Shown here in pieces: positions 46,128 through 57,758 of a DNA stretch of 64,000 bases. The notes below the pieces were generated by a model. The model ran no database searches. It was not told where the DNA came from and was given only the letters and a program-made list of their open reading frames with translations. Within the stretch, counting starts at the first letter, position 1; every line of letters starts with the position of its first letter. Where the stretch lies: contig JALGPY010000009.1 in assembly GCA_023055425.1 (NCBI GenBank), forward strand, positions 17,053,775 through 17,117,774, in the 5' to 3' direction. The stretch comes from Linanthus parryae. Lineage: Eukaryota; Streptophyta; Magnoliopsida; Ericales; Polemoniaceae. The position numbers and the translations under genes are program-made.

Positions 46128-47537
46128 TGTAGGGTGTTGATGCAGGTTACGCAGCGGAAATACAATACTTTATTCTGATCAAAACCCTCCATGTATCGCA
46201 GGTGAAGCATCATAACATGATGTAGGGAAAAAGGTTACCTCAGTCATACCAGACTGGGACGATCATGTTGTGTAGAAATAGTGTCCACGCCTCTGCAGAA
46301 GTCCACACCGTAGGATCTCCAACTGGAACTTCCTCTACAGTTTGTGCTAGCAGTGTAGAAGAATGAGGAGTCACCAAAGCAGCTTGATCCAATCAAGTTT
46401 GAAGCATCAACAATGGAGGAGGAGAAGGAGGGTCGTCCGCCTCTTTGAGTTGTCGACCTCTATGGGGCGGCCTCCTTCTCTCTCTTTTTCTTGTGCTCTA
46501 ATTTTCAGGGTTGGACTTATTCTTTTATAATCAATAATTCTTTATTAATTATAAAACTGCCCCACTACTGATTAAATCAAACTGTCTGGATTAACTTTTG
46601 TTTTAGTCCAGTTTGCTATTTAGTCTAACTAAATATGCATGTTGTTGTACTTTGATCCTTAATTCATCTAACTGTTAATTAGTTCAACTAATTAACATTT
46701 ACTTCCAATCTAATCCTTTGGTGTGTGACCCTACATGTTTCTATTACGTTGGCAGTAACAATTACAAGTATTTAGTGGTGTCTAGCAACACATCAATGCT
46801 ACCCAACTAATAGGAATAGTCAGTGATCTGACAAACCTCAATGACCAATGGTACCGTGTTGTATAATCTCTTTGTCACATCTATCCAGATTGGACACAAG
46901 ACATGGAGTGTCACACTTGTATATCCAATCCATAGTTTCTCGATCTGTGAGTAGACTTAGATAAACAAATAACATCAATATCTTATATTAATTTATTTGA
47001 GCATGGCCATGCGTTTCCCTAAGTCTCACTCATCGAGTGACCGTGGATATTTACTCGTGTTATGTGGGAGGAACAAATCATATCTACATCACTACCACCT
47101 CTAAGCTTGCTTCATATCATGCCCGATTATCGCCTTTATAGTTACCTAGTTACGGTGTAACGTTTGACGATATCAAAACATGATAATTCACAACTAGAGT
47201 ATCTAGTGACTTCAAGTCGAATGATCACAACACCATTGTCACTATGAGAAGCGCTTGTGACATTCACATAACTCCCATGTAGCCTTCTCATGGCGGGTCA
47301 ATCCAGTACGCCATGTGTTAAACTTGATATCACCATATCAATCTACCCACATACTAGTCTCGATGCAATACAGTCGTCCTACTAACTGTAGTACTCGACT
47401 AGGGATATTTAAGAATATAACATTTATATTCTAAGGACTTCATCTATGTTAACATGCCTCCATATCGATAACATAATGAATAGTAAGTCCAAATAAATGT
47501 CATAATAAATTGATTGCTCTAGGACACAATTCCAACA
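46128..47537 (-). repeat. 5' LTR of the copia-like element
   Basis: 1410 bp, TGTTGGAATTGTG to CACCCTACA on the minus strand. It matches the split 3' LTR (10600-10735 and 42392-43661). Non-coding. Confidence 0.85.
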
Positions 47538-47715
47538 GGAAGGGCAAAGCCGTATTAAAATACAGTACATGTCCAACCATGAGGGGGAGGGGGAAGGTGG
47601 GTGTGATTATAGGCATGGGTAGGGGCTGGTTAAGGTGCATTCCCCCCCTAACATCCTCCTTATCTCCCCCATCCTCCATGGTAGCTAATCCAATTTTGGG
47701 ATATGTTAATTACAC

Positions 47716-47803
<88 letters not shown>

Positions 47804-48960
47804 GCGTTTTTAATTACGATTCATATATTTTAATTATAATTTCATTATAAAATAAATAAATAATATTTTATCGATAATTGAACAAAATAGTTATGAAAAT
47901 TATAGTCATTTTATTTTCTTGTCCATTTAATATTTATTATTTTTTTGATAAATAAAATTATATTTATTAAATTATTTTGGAAACACTGTTAAAAAGATGT
48001 CAAATTTATTGAATCAATAAGGAAAAAGATGCCAAATTAGCCAAATAAAAGTTATGTTTGTTATTATTTTTGTTATTATTTTTGTGAATATATATTTATA
48101 TTGATATTATTTGAATTTATCACCATTAATAACTATTTTAAAATCATTAAATATATTTTAAAAATAAACTTAATTATGTGGGGGAGGGGATTGGTTGTAG
48201 ATGAGTAGTAGTTTGGGCGAAGGGGAGGGGGAAATTGGTGGGCCTGTGGGGGGGGGGGGGGTCTTAGGGCCGACTTGAGAAAACTTAATTATTCGCGTGA
48301 TTAAATTTTGATAATTAATCTGACTCGTTTGGCAAAAAATGATAGATTTTAGGATTTTTGGAATTATCTGGATCCGGGTAGTTTTAAAACCAAATCCAAA
48401 TACTTTTGACATATTTTTTTCGTCCACTCACTTGACCAGACCCGTGTAGAGGCTAACCGGATCCGAATATGACCCGACCGAATCCGGTTCTTTAACAAAT
48501 GAACCAACAAAGAATGACATGTAAGCTAAAAACACCAACCGAAAAATTTCTTTTGTCAGCCGGATCCGAGTCGGCCCCATCCGAGTACGGGTTAATTCCC
48601 GCAAAAATATATTTTTGGTGTCAAATTATGCATAATTAATTAATTTGATAATTAATCCACGCACCTTAGTGAGGTCATGGTGAGGGCAAAAGAAATCTTT
48701 GGAAAGTATAGACTGTAGAGGTCAAAATGGGTAGCAGCCATGGTGGACATCTATGAACTGAAGACTCACAGTGTGAACACTCAGCTTCACTCAAGAAAGA
48801 AGAAGGGCATATATGTCATTTCTCAAGATATAATATATTTTGTTGAAGCATCACATTCAAGACAGCCATGACCATGCCTAGAAACCAGCTACTACCAACA
48901 ACTGCAAAGCAACACCACACCCCCCACATCAGAAAGCAAATAACCAAACAGCAATAAAAA
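47538..48960. other. Intergenic region with microsatellites
   Basis: No gene is seen. It contains an (ATT)n run at 47716-47803 that yields a false poly-Tyr frame, and a run of 13-14 G at about 48247-48260. Repeated CCGGATCC/GGATCCG words at 48370-48580 suggest an old degenerate transposon I cannot classify. Confidence 0.6.
47716..47803. repeat. (ATT)n microsatellite
   Basis: An uninterrupted run of about 29 ATT units upstream of the DLNQ gene. Confidence 0.97.
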
Positions 48961-49704
48961 CCCTTCTATCATGTCTCTCTCTCTCTCTAAATCAACATGC
49001 ATCATTCAATCAACCACCATTGATTTCTCTTTTTCAAGCACCATCCTCCTCATCCTCTCTCTCTAGCATTACCCACTTTCTCTCTCCACACACACATCTG
49101 TATACATCATCCATCCCTAGCTGAGCCAAACACAGATGAAACATAGAATTCCACGCACCTCTCCAAAACCAAAGAAGACTCCAACCCCTTTCACTCTCTC
49201 TCTCTGTAATGGTGGACCAAAATTTATGTTTGAAGAAAAACAAACAAAAAAAAAAAAATAGAAAGAAGAAAGAAAGAGGACTCTTCAGATGTCCTCCAAC
49301 CAAACCCCCACTCAAAAGGAAAAAATCTTTCTTCCAGAAATACCCTTCTGCAACATCCCAAAAAATCCCCACTCATCTTCATCAATTCACTGCTGCCCTC
49401 TAAAGACAGAGAGAGGGCTATAATGTTTTCACCGATGGGTGGGCTTTTTGGGGTTTGTCTTGGTCAGAGACTTCACAGAGAAAACAGGAAAGCCAGAACC
49501 TTCTCTCTTCCTCCATTCTCTCTTACACTACTCTTCTTTTCCTCTTTCATTTATTGTTTGTTTTCATTTGCACTCCCTCCCCAATTGCTCATCCTTTTCT
49601 CAAACCCTACCTGCCTCTTCCTCTCTCTCCCTATTTCTGTCTCTCTCTATCTTCTACTACATCAATCTATTTTTAGTGGGTTTTCTCTGTTTTCTTGAGA
49701 TCTG
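48961..49704 (+). promoter_or_regulatory. Promoter and CT-rich 5' UTR of the four-exon gene
   Basis: Long CT tracts (48970-48988, 49190-49205, 49500-49650) precede the ATG, as in many plant 5' UTRs. An upstream ORF (49423-49698, 91 codons) ends six bases before the main ATG, so if the transcript starts before 49423 it could lower translation of the main frame. No clear TATA box. Confidence 0.5.
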
Positions 49705-52216
49705 ATGAATAATAGTAAGAAGATGAAAGGCTCTGCTTTGGTTTCATCGCCTTATCTTCCATATCTGGATGGTAGTAAGTCCAAGTCCAATTCCAATTCC
49801 AATTCCAAGCATCAGGCTCTGTTGCAGGACTATCAGCAGTTGCACAAGGTAAAATTGGGTTTCTGGGTTCTTGATTCCTCCTATGTTGGAGATCTTAGGT
49901 TTCTCATAATTTTTTGGTTATGTGTTTTGAGGAGGGGTTCTTTTCTTATCTGATTTCTGGGTTTTGTCAACTACTAAGCTCTTGTCATGAGAAATTATTT
50001 CTTTGGTTTTGATCTACTTCTTCACTCACATATGGGTATTCATGTTTGAAAATTTTGAACTTTAAACTACCAAATTCCAGTTCTGTAGAGGTAGTGTTTA
50101 GTGGAGTATATCTAGTAATACCCAACTTATTGCATGAACAATCTCATAGATCTCAGAGTTTGTATCTTGGCCTCTGATCTGTATGCATAGGAACTACTAC
50201 ATCAAATATTGTGTTTTTTTGTTCATTTTCTTCTCATGATCTGTGTGCTTTTTGGACTTGTTAATGAAGTTACATGTCCTGTTGTACTATTACCCCTATT
50301 GAGTAATTAATTCGATTTTTATGGTTCAGTCAATTAGGTAATTTTTGCTTCTTAGGTTCATATGTTGTGAGCAGGTCATGGCTTAGCCTCTTAGGTATTC
50401 ATGTTTCAATCTGTTACTGAAGCTTGGTGGTTAGTACCAAGATAATGTAATGATTACATTTTGATGAACTATTTTTTGAGTGTTTCATTGGATGTTTCTC
50501 TTGTGATCTTATTGAGTTAATGATTCTTCATAACTACTACTATTTGAGAATTAAATTAATGTAGAGCAGCGCCATATTGAATTTTACTCTTATGTTTTTT
50601 GGTTTTATATTTATCTGTGGAGGGGTTTTGAACTAAGGAGCGTTTTGCAGGAAACTATGACTGCGAGAAACAAGTTGGAGACCATGAAACAAAGGAAAGT
50701 AACCCTTTTGGCTGAAGTTAGGTATGGCTTTTTCGCCCAACTTTTATTTTTGGAAACATTTGCTCATAAGATTTGGAATCCATTGAAGGCAGTGATTAGT
50801 GGTATAGTCAATTCATTTGCCTAGATTACCCTTGATTTTTCTTTGTTCGCCTTGAAGCTCATCTCGTATGGGTTCATGAACATTGGTTTGGCCAACCTAA
50901 TTTAGCGATACCATGTTTTGTTTGGTTCCTTGATACCAAACCTATCCCTTTTGGCCTAATTTTTTTTGACAAAGCACATCCACTTGTTTTTTTCTGAGCA
51001 ACCGTTATAGGCCAAAGCCAAACTAGTGGTTATCTGAAGACAAGTTTTTGTCTAGTCGTATGATCGTTAGGTTACTTTGGAGTTTTAGCTTGGAAAACAA
51101 GTGTACACATGGTGAGTAATAATAGATGCTGTTTTGTCTCGAATTGAATGACAGATTTCTCCGAAGACGTTACAAGTATCTGCTAGAAAAGAAGGCGGAG
51201 CCCCTCTCTCAGGTGCAGAAACAGATGAAATCATCCAAGCAGAAAAAGAAAGCGAATGACAAAAAGAGCACGAGGAAAGAAGCAAATCAGAGAAAGCAAA
51301 TCCCACCAGTGCCTGAAGTGAGCCACCAGGAAAGAATATTCAGCGCGAAAGCAACTAACCAAAGGAATCTAGTCCTCCCCGTTCTTGATCTGAACCAGAA
51401 AGATAGGATGCAGAACAGAAAAGAAGCTTTGTCAATGAACCCAATTCCAGTTTTCCAAAGATCAAACTTCGCAAAGGAGTTTACATTCCTTAGCCCACGG
51501 CCAGTTCTGGATTTGAACCAGAATGTATCTACTCCTCGGAACCCATCTCTGGCTTTTGACTTGAACCAGACTGAAACCACTCATACTGGGAGGGAAGACA
51601 TGGTGCAGAGCCGAACTCCAATCTTTGATCTAAACCAGATATCGGTAAATTACTTCAAGCATCTACAATATTTTTCAACTTCCAAAATAATGGTAGATAT
51701 AAGTTCTTGAACGTTTGACAGAAAACCCCCTTGCAGTATTGTCACACTTACCTACTAGCAGTATTGATTTTGTCAGAAAATCCCCTGCAGTTTCACTTTT
51801 ACCACATTGCGCACCATTTTACTAAAACCGGTAAGAGTGAAATTGCAGGGGGTTTCTGTTTCAAAAATGGTGCGGGATGTCGTTAAATTGCAGGTGATTT
51901 TTCTGTCAAAATCAAACACTGCTGGTAGTTAAGTGTCAGTGAGAAAATACTGCAGGGGGATTTTATGTCAATAGTTCTGAATAGTGAATTCTCAGCTTAC
52001 AATTTGAGTTATGTCTTTCAGGGAGAGGAAGAATTGCAAGAGAACTATGAACAGCCGACGAATATGGAGGAGCCAAAGTTATTCACGGCAAGGAACGGCG
52101 CCGAGGAGCAGATCAACGATTTGAAACTGTCTGTGTGTAGGAACATTGGGAACGGAGCGAATCGAGCTGTGAAGAGGAAGGTTTCATGGCTGGACCAAGT
52201 TGCTTTAAAAGTCTGA
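49705..52216 (+). CDS. Plant coiled-coil protein with four DLNQ motifs, four exons
   Basis: Exons are 49705-49848, 50651-50721, 51155-51644 and 52022-52216, all with GT-AG borders and matching phases, giving 299 residues. Residues 1-35 include a Ser/Asn/Lys-rich repeat. Residues 36-85 form a coiled coil (QALLQDYQQLHKETMTARNK, then LLAEVRFLRRRYKYL), the best conserved part of a plant family I recognise only as uncharacterised. Residues 97-120 are strongly basic and could be a nuclear localisation signal. DLNQ occurs at 150, 191, 207 and 230, each after a short hydrophobic pair (VL, VL, AF, IF). It resembles the DLN core of EAR repression motifs but lacks the usual Pro. The C-terminus KRKVSWLDQVALKV looks conserved. 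No lesion was found. A nuclear, possibly repressor-linked role is inference. Confidence 0.85.
51713..51972. mobile_element. Foldback MITE in intron 3 of the DLNQ gene
   Basis: The ends are inverted: TTTGACAGAAAACCCCCTTG on the left and, reversed, TTGACATAAAATCCCCCTGC on the right, with more paired segments inside (CAGCAGTG..TTTGAT). Flanks AGTTCTTGAA and AGTTCTGAA look like a 9-10 bp duplication with one indel, fitting Mutator-like MITEs. It lies between the donor at 51645 and the acceptor at 52021 without touching either. Confidence 0.75.
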
Positions 52217-52988
52217 GTTACTGCAAGTTGATGGGTTCATCTTCTACCTAAAGGAGTATGGTGTGTTCTCTATCATCTTGTAGAGGACAATCAATGGTAA
52301 TGTGTTGTTATATAGTATTACATAATTGGATGAATATAGGGCAGGCGGATATAGATTGTAGGAATAATATTATTAAGAAGGAATCAATCACTCTATGCAG
52401 TGATTGTTTTGGTTCCCTAGTAGTATTATTATGTACATATATACAATCTGGCAAGTTGGGTACAAGTTAGTTAATTTTGATATCGTCGTCGCCTTTATAT
52501 ATGATTCTGATGGTAACTTCTTCCATACTGGGCTTTCTTAGACTGTTGTTTTTTGTAGTGAAAGCTGCTTTAATTGGTGTCCCTTAAACCAAGGATTGGG
52601 CTTCTTCTCTTTCACTGCATCCTAACATTTGGCTTCCCCTAATTCACAACGGCTAGATATGAATTATGTTCACTTTTGGGGGACTAATTGCAACTGTTAG
52701 ACAATATCCTGATTATTAAAAAACCTGATTTTAGTAATTAAACTGACATCTGATTTGTAAAATGGGGTACGAAAATTGAGAACCAAACGGAGAATTCGTG
52801 TTCTTAGTTGACGTGAGAAGAAGTCAAAGATGTTGGTACAAGGAAAATCATGAAAGACCTGTGGAAATAAGACTGGATTGACGGCCCATATGCTACTACT
52901 ATTGGTCTTCATTGACCGAGTCACCCTCCAATGCCGGAAACAAACGTGTAAATTGTGATTTATTTTTTTTGTTTTGTTCAAAATCATA

Positions 52989-53223
52989 CCACTCTGCCCC
53001 AGTCCTATTTGACTCGTATCTGGATCACTTTGACCGGGTGATTTTGATAGCAAAATGATGTCATTTGCTAAGTTTTTCATCTTGTTATAGAGCAACTTTT
53101 ACTCTACAACACCATGAAAAAATTATCCAAAAATCGCATCATTTTGATATTCAAATCACCGAGTCAAAGTGACGCAATAAATAGATAAAATCAAATTGAG
53201 AAGGAAGAGGTGGAACAGAGTGG
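52989..53223. mobile_element. Stowaway-like MITE inside the LINE, TSD TA
   Basis: Ends CCACTCTGCCCCAGTC and, reversed, CCACTCTGTTCCACCTC, flanked by TA (52987-52988, 53224-53225). Inner sequence (ATCACTTTGACCGGGTGATT and AGCAAAATGATGTCATTT) matches the MITE at 12883-13141, so both are one family. 235 bp. Confidence 0.88.
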
Positions 53224-53249
53224 TATGTATTAAGAGAGAGGAAAACACA

Positions 53250-53720
53250 TTACAAAAAATCCTCATCCAACAATTTCATAATGCTATCATGAGGTCTACC
53301 TAGCCATTCCTCTCCTATCCTAGTCTTCTTTACTAATTTAACCAATCTATCAATCACAGACTTAGCATTTCTGGGAATCCAAGTCACAGTGCTATCCATT
53401 TGCTGCAGCAAATCTATGATTTCTTGACAATGAGTTTCCAGATTCCATTTTGACACTCTATTTTGCAGGATCAGATCAACTAGCATCAGATTCAAAAAGA
53501 GCCTTTTTCATTCCTAAGCTACTGCAGTTTCTGCAAGCTTTCCTCAGAGCAAGAGCCTCCATAATAATACTAGCTTAATCAGCCTTTGTTTTGTAAGTAG
53601 CTGCTCCAATAAACTGACCATTACAGTTTCTGATTATCCAGCCCCCAACACCCCTACTTTCTTGATCACTCCAAGAGGTATCACAATGAACTTTCAATCT
53701 GATTGTCCAGCTCCCTGTAA
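53250..53720 (-). pseudogene. LINE RNase H-like domain remnant
   Basis: On the minus strand from 53720: KVHCDTSWSDQESRGVGGWI, IRNCNGQFIGAATYK, MEALALRKACRN, FESDA, then after a frameshift DLILQNRVSKW, ETHCQEIIDLLQQM, WIPRNAKSVIDRLVKL. Order and spacing match the RNase H-like domain at the end of plant L1 pol proteins, with Asp, Glu and Asp at the catalytic positions. A TAA lies inside (about 53574) and a frameshift occurs at about 53495. No RT remains because the copy is 5'-truncated. Confidence 0.82.
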
Positions 53721-53743
53721 ACTGACCATTAATTGTGATTTAT

Positions 53744-54163
53744 CCCATATGGTTTAATGTCTATTGCAATGTAGCTGTTTGCCAATGATAAAAAAAATCG
53801 CATGTAACATGGCCTTGCCTTTCATTTTGTAAAATTTATCATTTCAGCGCAGTAGCCACTATAAATGATCATAGTAGCTCCAAGAAGGTTAAATGATTTC
53901 AAAAAAATTGATGAACTTCATTCAACAACAGCGGTCTCCCGAGTCCTTGCCAACAAACTCACCTTTCTTGGCAGCAAGAGTTTATAGACTAAACTCACTG
54001 TCAGCCTAGCCTGGACCCTGGAGGACCACACCATGACAATTTTTACTGCTTTTCTTAGCAATCTTTTTGAGCTCAGGCAGTGTGGCGGTTGTTTAGCTTA
54101 TCGTTTTGATAACTAACAATTTCTTATTTTTCTGCAAATCTCGAGGAAGAAGCCATTCATAAC
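53744..54163. other. Intergenic, nothing recognised
   Basis: I see no gene or repeat signature here. It separates the LINE from the hAT element, whose predicted target duplication begins at 54156. Confidence 0.6.
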
Positions 54164-54513
54164 TAGAGCTGCATACTGGTTCGGTTAAACCGGCGATTCC
54201 GGTTAAAACCGAACCGGTTTAACCAACGAAGAAGAACCGAGAACCGAACCGGGAACCGTTGGACCGAAACCGGACCCGGTAACATACGGTCCTGGTTCGG
54301 TTGCCCATATTCCCGGAACCGGAACCGAGCCGGAACCTGAACCGGTTTGGAACCGAACCGGAACCAACCCGGAACCGACCAACGGTCAAATTTTTTTAAA
54401 CGTTATGAAATGTCACATCACGGTCAGTGACTGTTTGGCACACATTTTGGCCGGATTTTTGCACTTTCCTTTTATTACACTCACCCCCCCTCCCCTACCC
54501 TTCCTTCAACTTC

Positions 54514-54521
54514 TATAAATA
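54514..54521 (+). promoter_or_regulatory. TATA box of the hAT transposase gene
   Basis: TATAAATA lies about 370 bp before the transposase ATG, between a C-rich stretch and a CT-rich leader. It is the only strong match in the 500 bp upstream. Confidence 0.6.
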
Positions 54522-54892
54522 CCAACCCACTTCCACCATTTTTCTCACACTTCCTCATCAAACACTCTCCATATTTCTCACACTTCTTCTCTCAAAATTC
54601 ATCAACACTTTCCAACTTCTTGATCTTTCCTCACTAAAAATCACCAAACACTCTCAAATTTCCTCAATTCCTCAAACTTTCTTGGTTCTCGACGGCAAAT
54701 TTCTCACATTCCTCCTTAATTGTGATCATTTGAAGAACCAAGCAACGCATCCTCCATCTTCCACATTCCTCCTCCAAGAATTATTCTTGGAGTTTGTAAT
54801 TTTTTTTTATGCACTATTTGATTTTGCTCTTGTTGTTATTTGTACATTATTTGCTAAACTTGATTTTTTTCATCCAATTTTTGTAAGAAAAA

Positions 54893-56228
54893 ATGGCTTC
54901 CTCTTCTCATAACGTAAACGTAGACATGAATCTTGATGACATTGACATTGAAGAATTATTTGGCGAATGTCGCGCTAATGATTTTAATTTAGAGGAAAAT
55001 GATCCGAATTTAGGTGCTAATAAAAGAACTCGTAAGGGTAGTAAAAGAAGCGCCGTTTGGGATCATATGGAAAAAATACCCGATGGCGTAGACGACAAAG
55101 GTAAACCAAAATTTAGGGCCGTTTGCAATCATTGCAAAAAATCATTTGTATATCATCAAACCGGTGGATTAGGATCATTGAGAAAACATTTACAAAATGC
55201 ACACAATTTTTTTTGTGATACACCCGCCGTAGGTGACCCGTTGGTCCAAACCCAACTAGGATATGACGCACACGGTAATGTAGTTACTTTTATGTACGAT
55301 GAAGGTAAGGCACGAAATGCAATAGCTCATTATATCACCGCTACCGAAAAACCACTTAATATGGCCGATGACGTAGAGTGGGACCAAATGATCCAAACCG
55401 CTTTTTGTCCGAGTTATAAGCATATAGGTAGAAATGCTACTACGAATGATATAATTGCTCTATATAGTGAGAGGAAAGAGGAAATTATGCAAAAAAAAAT
55501 TAGACTCTAATTTTACAATTGCTTGCACTTCCAATATGTGGTCCGGTAGAAATAATAAAGGATATATTTGTGTCACCGCGCACTACATTGACCAAAGTTG
55601 GACTTTACAAAAACGTGTTATTGCATTTCGAGAAGTTCCATATCCTCACAACGGTATAAACATGGGAGAAACTATAGTCGATTTTTTTTTAACGAGTGGT
55701 GTATTAGTGAACGAATTACATCTATGACTTTTGACAATGCATCGTCATGTGATAGTGCGTTAGAGCATATGCAAACTTTGATACAAACACCCTTTCACGA
55801 AGAAATTGACCACGTTCGTTGTGTATGTCACATTATCAATTTAATTGTACAAGATGGTTTGAAAGCTCTAGATGGGTATGTTACTTCTATTCGTGAGGCT
55901 ATTCTCTATATTGCGTCTTCAAACAAAAGAACCAAAAATTTTGAGGAATTTTGTGAATTTAACGGTAGGAAAAGAAGAAGATTTGAGGGAGATTGTATGA
56001 CAAGATGGAATTCGACTTACTTGATGTTGAAAAGTGTTAAAGGTTACGAGACCCTTATCACACGTTTTTTGATTGATTCAAACAATTCCGTTTCCGTTTC
56101 GGTTTATGATTGGAAGGCTGCCAAAGTCTTAAGAGATTTTCTTGAACCATTTATACCGCAACCAAACTTCTTTCGGGTGTTTATTATCCGTCTACTAACA
56201 ACATTATTCCACAACTAATGTTTATAAG
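54893..56228 (+). pseudogene. hAT transposase, interrupted
   Basis: It starts MASSSHNVNVDMNLDDIDIE. A BED-type zinc finger spans residues about 58-105 (VWDHMEKIP, CNHCKKSF, LRKHLQNAH: two Cys, two His). The catalytic core follows with SNMWSGRNNKGYICVTAHYI, the Asp of MTFDNASS, CHIINLIVQDGL and MTRWNSTYLML. This is the order of plant Ac/RICESLEEPER-type hAT transposases, which cut and paste DNA through an RNase H-like fold. Frameshifts lie at an A-run (about 55490-55499), near 55715 and near 56150. The frame then reaches the second hAT insertion (duplication at 56221-56228). The rest, including the C-terminal dimerisation region, should resume beyond 64000. Confidence 0.88.
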
Positions 56229-56623
56229 CATAGTTTTTAAAACCGGACCGGACTGGCCGGTCCGACCGGTCGGACCGGTAAACCGGCCGGTTCGGTCCGT
56301 CCATCAGACCGTAAATGCACGAATCGGTCAAACCCGGTCAAAAACCGGCCGGTTTTGCGGTCCAACCGCTGAACCGGTCGGCCCAAAAACCGGGCGGTTT
56401 AGAAATCAGCTTCTGGGTTGAGAAAGGAAGCAGGCATGTGACGGTGATAGAGGCGGTGGTTGGACCTCTGGGTTTCGTCGGAGTGGAGAAAGAACTGGTG
56501 GTGGTGCTTCGGCCAAGCAAATCAGCGTTGGTGATGGTGTTTTCTCGGCAAAACAGAGAAGCGATGGCGGTGAGAAGAGAGGCGTGAAGGTGAAAACACG
56601 AGAGAGAGGTGTGGGGTGAGAAG

Positions 56624-56667
<44 letters not shown>

Positions 56668-57212
56668 GTGTGGGGATAAAGATGAAATTAAATCTGAACA
56701 AACCACAACAAATATCGGTAGTGGTGATTGATGCTATCTAAAGCCACGTTCGTTTGCTTTTCCTTTTTCATTTTTTTTAAATGTTTGCTTTTTAAAAAAA
56801 TGAAATATTTAGTTTATAAATGTAGATACTGGTATCTATTTTACTATAATATACTTCCTCTGTTTTTTCTCTTTCTTCCTACTTGCCTAAAACGGACGTT
56901 TCCTTTCTTTCTTCCACTTTCCTTTTTTAGTAACCTTTGCAAGAGTAATGGACAAAAATACCCTTTTCTAACCCACCAGTAACCCTACCTATCTACCCCT
57001 CCAGCCATCCCTCTCTCTCTACCTTATCATATCACTCTCTCTATCCCTCTTCTCAGTCTCTTTCTCTCTCTCAACCTTATCTCTTCTTCACACAACTTCC
57101 ACCACCGATCCAAACCCACCCAACCGCTCACAAACAATTCGGGTGGATTCTCCAGACCACACAACTCTCGATCGGAGAAGAGATCTCTCCAAACCACACT
57201 AGCTAACCAAAT

Positions 57213-57730
57213 TGTGAGGTCTCCGACCTCACAGAAGCTCCGACAGCCGGTAATTTCACCGGAGAAGAGAGATTGATCGGAGAATTGATCTCCGATTGGA
57301 AGAAGAAGAACTAGGGTTTGAGAGAGGGAAAGAGGATTTGGGTAGAAATGAAATTATCATAAAATCGTACTGAAAATATTACAACTTGAGCTATATATAC
57401 TAGGGGGTAGGTAAATGCAATTTACCTAAACTAGTAACGGTCCGCCCAGTCAGCGTCTTCCAACTCAAACGCACCAATGAGCGAGAGGGAAGAAGCTGAC
57501 TTGGCAAGCGACCGGACAACTCAGCCTAAACGGCACCGTCCTACTAAACCATTCAAATCCAACGTCCTAAAACTAATCTACGGTCCAGATCACAGATCCC
57601 GCCTGATCCAACGGCTACTGCTGCTGCAAATTACACGACCACACTTTTGACTACTTTGCACTTTGGTCCTATTTATACAACCACCGTTTAGACAGCTTTG
57701 CACTTTAGTCCTTCCCCTGCAACCCTGACA
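57213..57730 (-). repeat. 3' LTR of the Reina-like element
   Basis: 518 bp. On the minus strand it starts TGTCAGGGTTGCAGGGG and ends CCGGAGCTTCTGTGAGG-like sequence closing in GACCTCACA. A TATA-like TATATATAG is at 57391-57399 (minus). The outer 19 bp GTGAGGTCTCCGACCTCAC form a perfect hairpin. Confidence 0.95.
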
Positions 57731-57747
57731 AGTGCCTCCCCCTTAAG
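57731..57747 (-). other. Polypurine tract of the Reina-like element
   Basis: CTTAAGGGGGAGGCACT on the minus strand directly precedes the 3' LTR (TGTCAGGG). Confidence 0.85.
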
Positions 57748-57758
57748 AAAGCTTGCCC

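Larger units (their letters stand above)
10600..47537 (-). mobile_element. Copia-like LTR element without coding capacity, heavily nested
   Basis: Read on the minus strand, the 5' LTR is 46128-47537 (1410 bp). It starts TGTTGGAATTG, ends CACCCTACA, and is followed by a TGGTATCAGAGC primer site (46115-46126). The 3' LTR is split by the nest: 10600-10735 plus 42392-43661, 1406 bp together. A purine tract (43662-43673) sits beside it. The internal region (43674-46114) has no gag or pol and itself contains another LTR fragment. Bases flanking the element (CTTAG, GGAAG) do not match. The TGTTGG/CCTACA ends suggest Ty1/copia, but without coding sequence the superfamily stays uncertain. It is best described as a LARD-like non-autonomous element. 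Confidence 0.68.
52964..53730 (-). mobile_element. 5'-truncated L1-type LINE with a 13-bp TSD
   Basis: AATTGTGATTTAT is perfectly duplicated at 52951-52963 and 53731-53743. Inside, the left end is a T-run (52964-52970, then GTTTTGTTC), which is the poly-A tail of a minus-strand insertion. The RNase H-like 3' end of a LINE pol lies further right. This is the classical outcome of target-primed reverse transcription. A MITE (52989-53223) inserted near the tail. Confidence 0.9.

Noticed and set aside
10595..47542. A 5-bp target duplication for the copia-like element
   Set aside because: Left CTTAG and right GGAAG do not match, so the outer insertion is defined only by LTR ends, primer site and purine tract.
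54427..54912. 161-residue frame before the hAT transposase
   Set aside because: It overlaps the TATA box and CT-rich leader; its Phe/Leu/Ser-rich translation is typical of such leaders.
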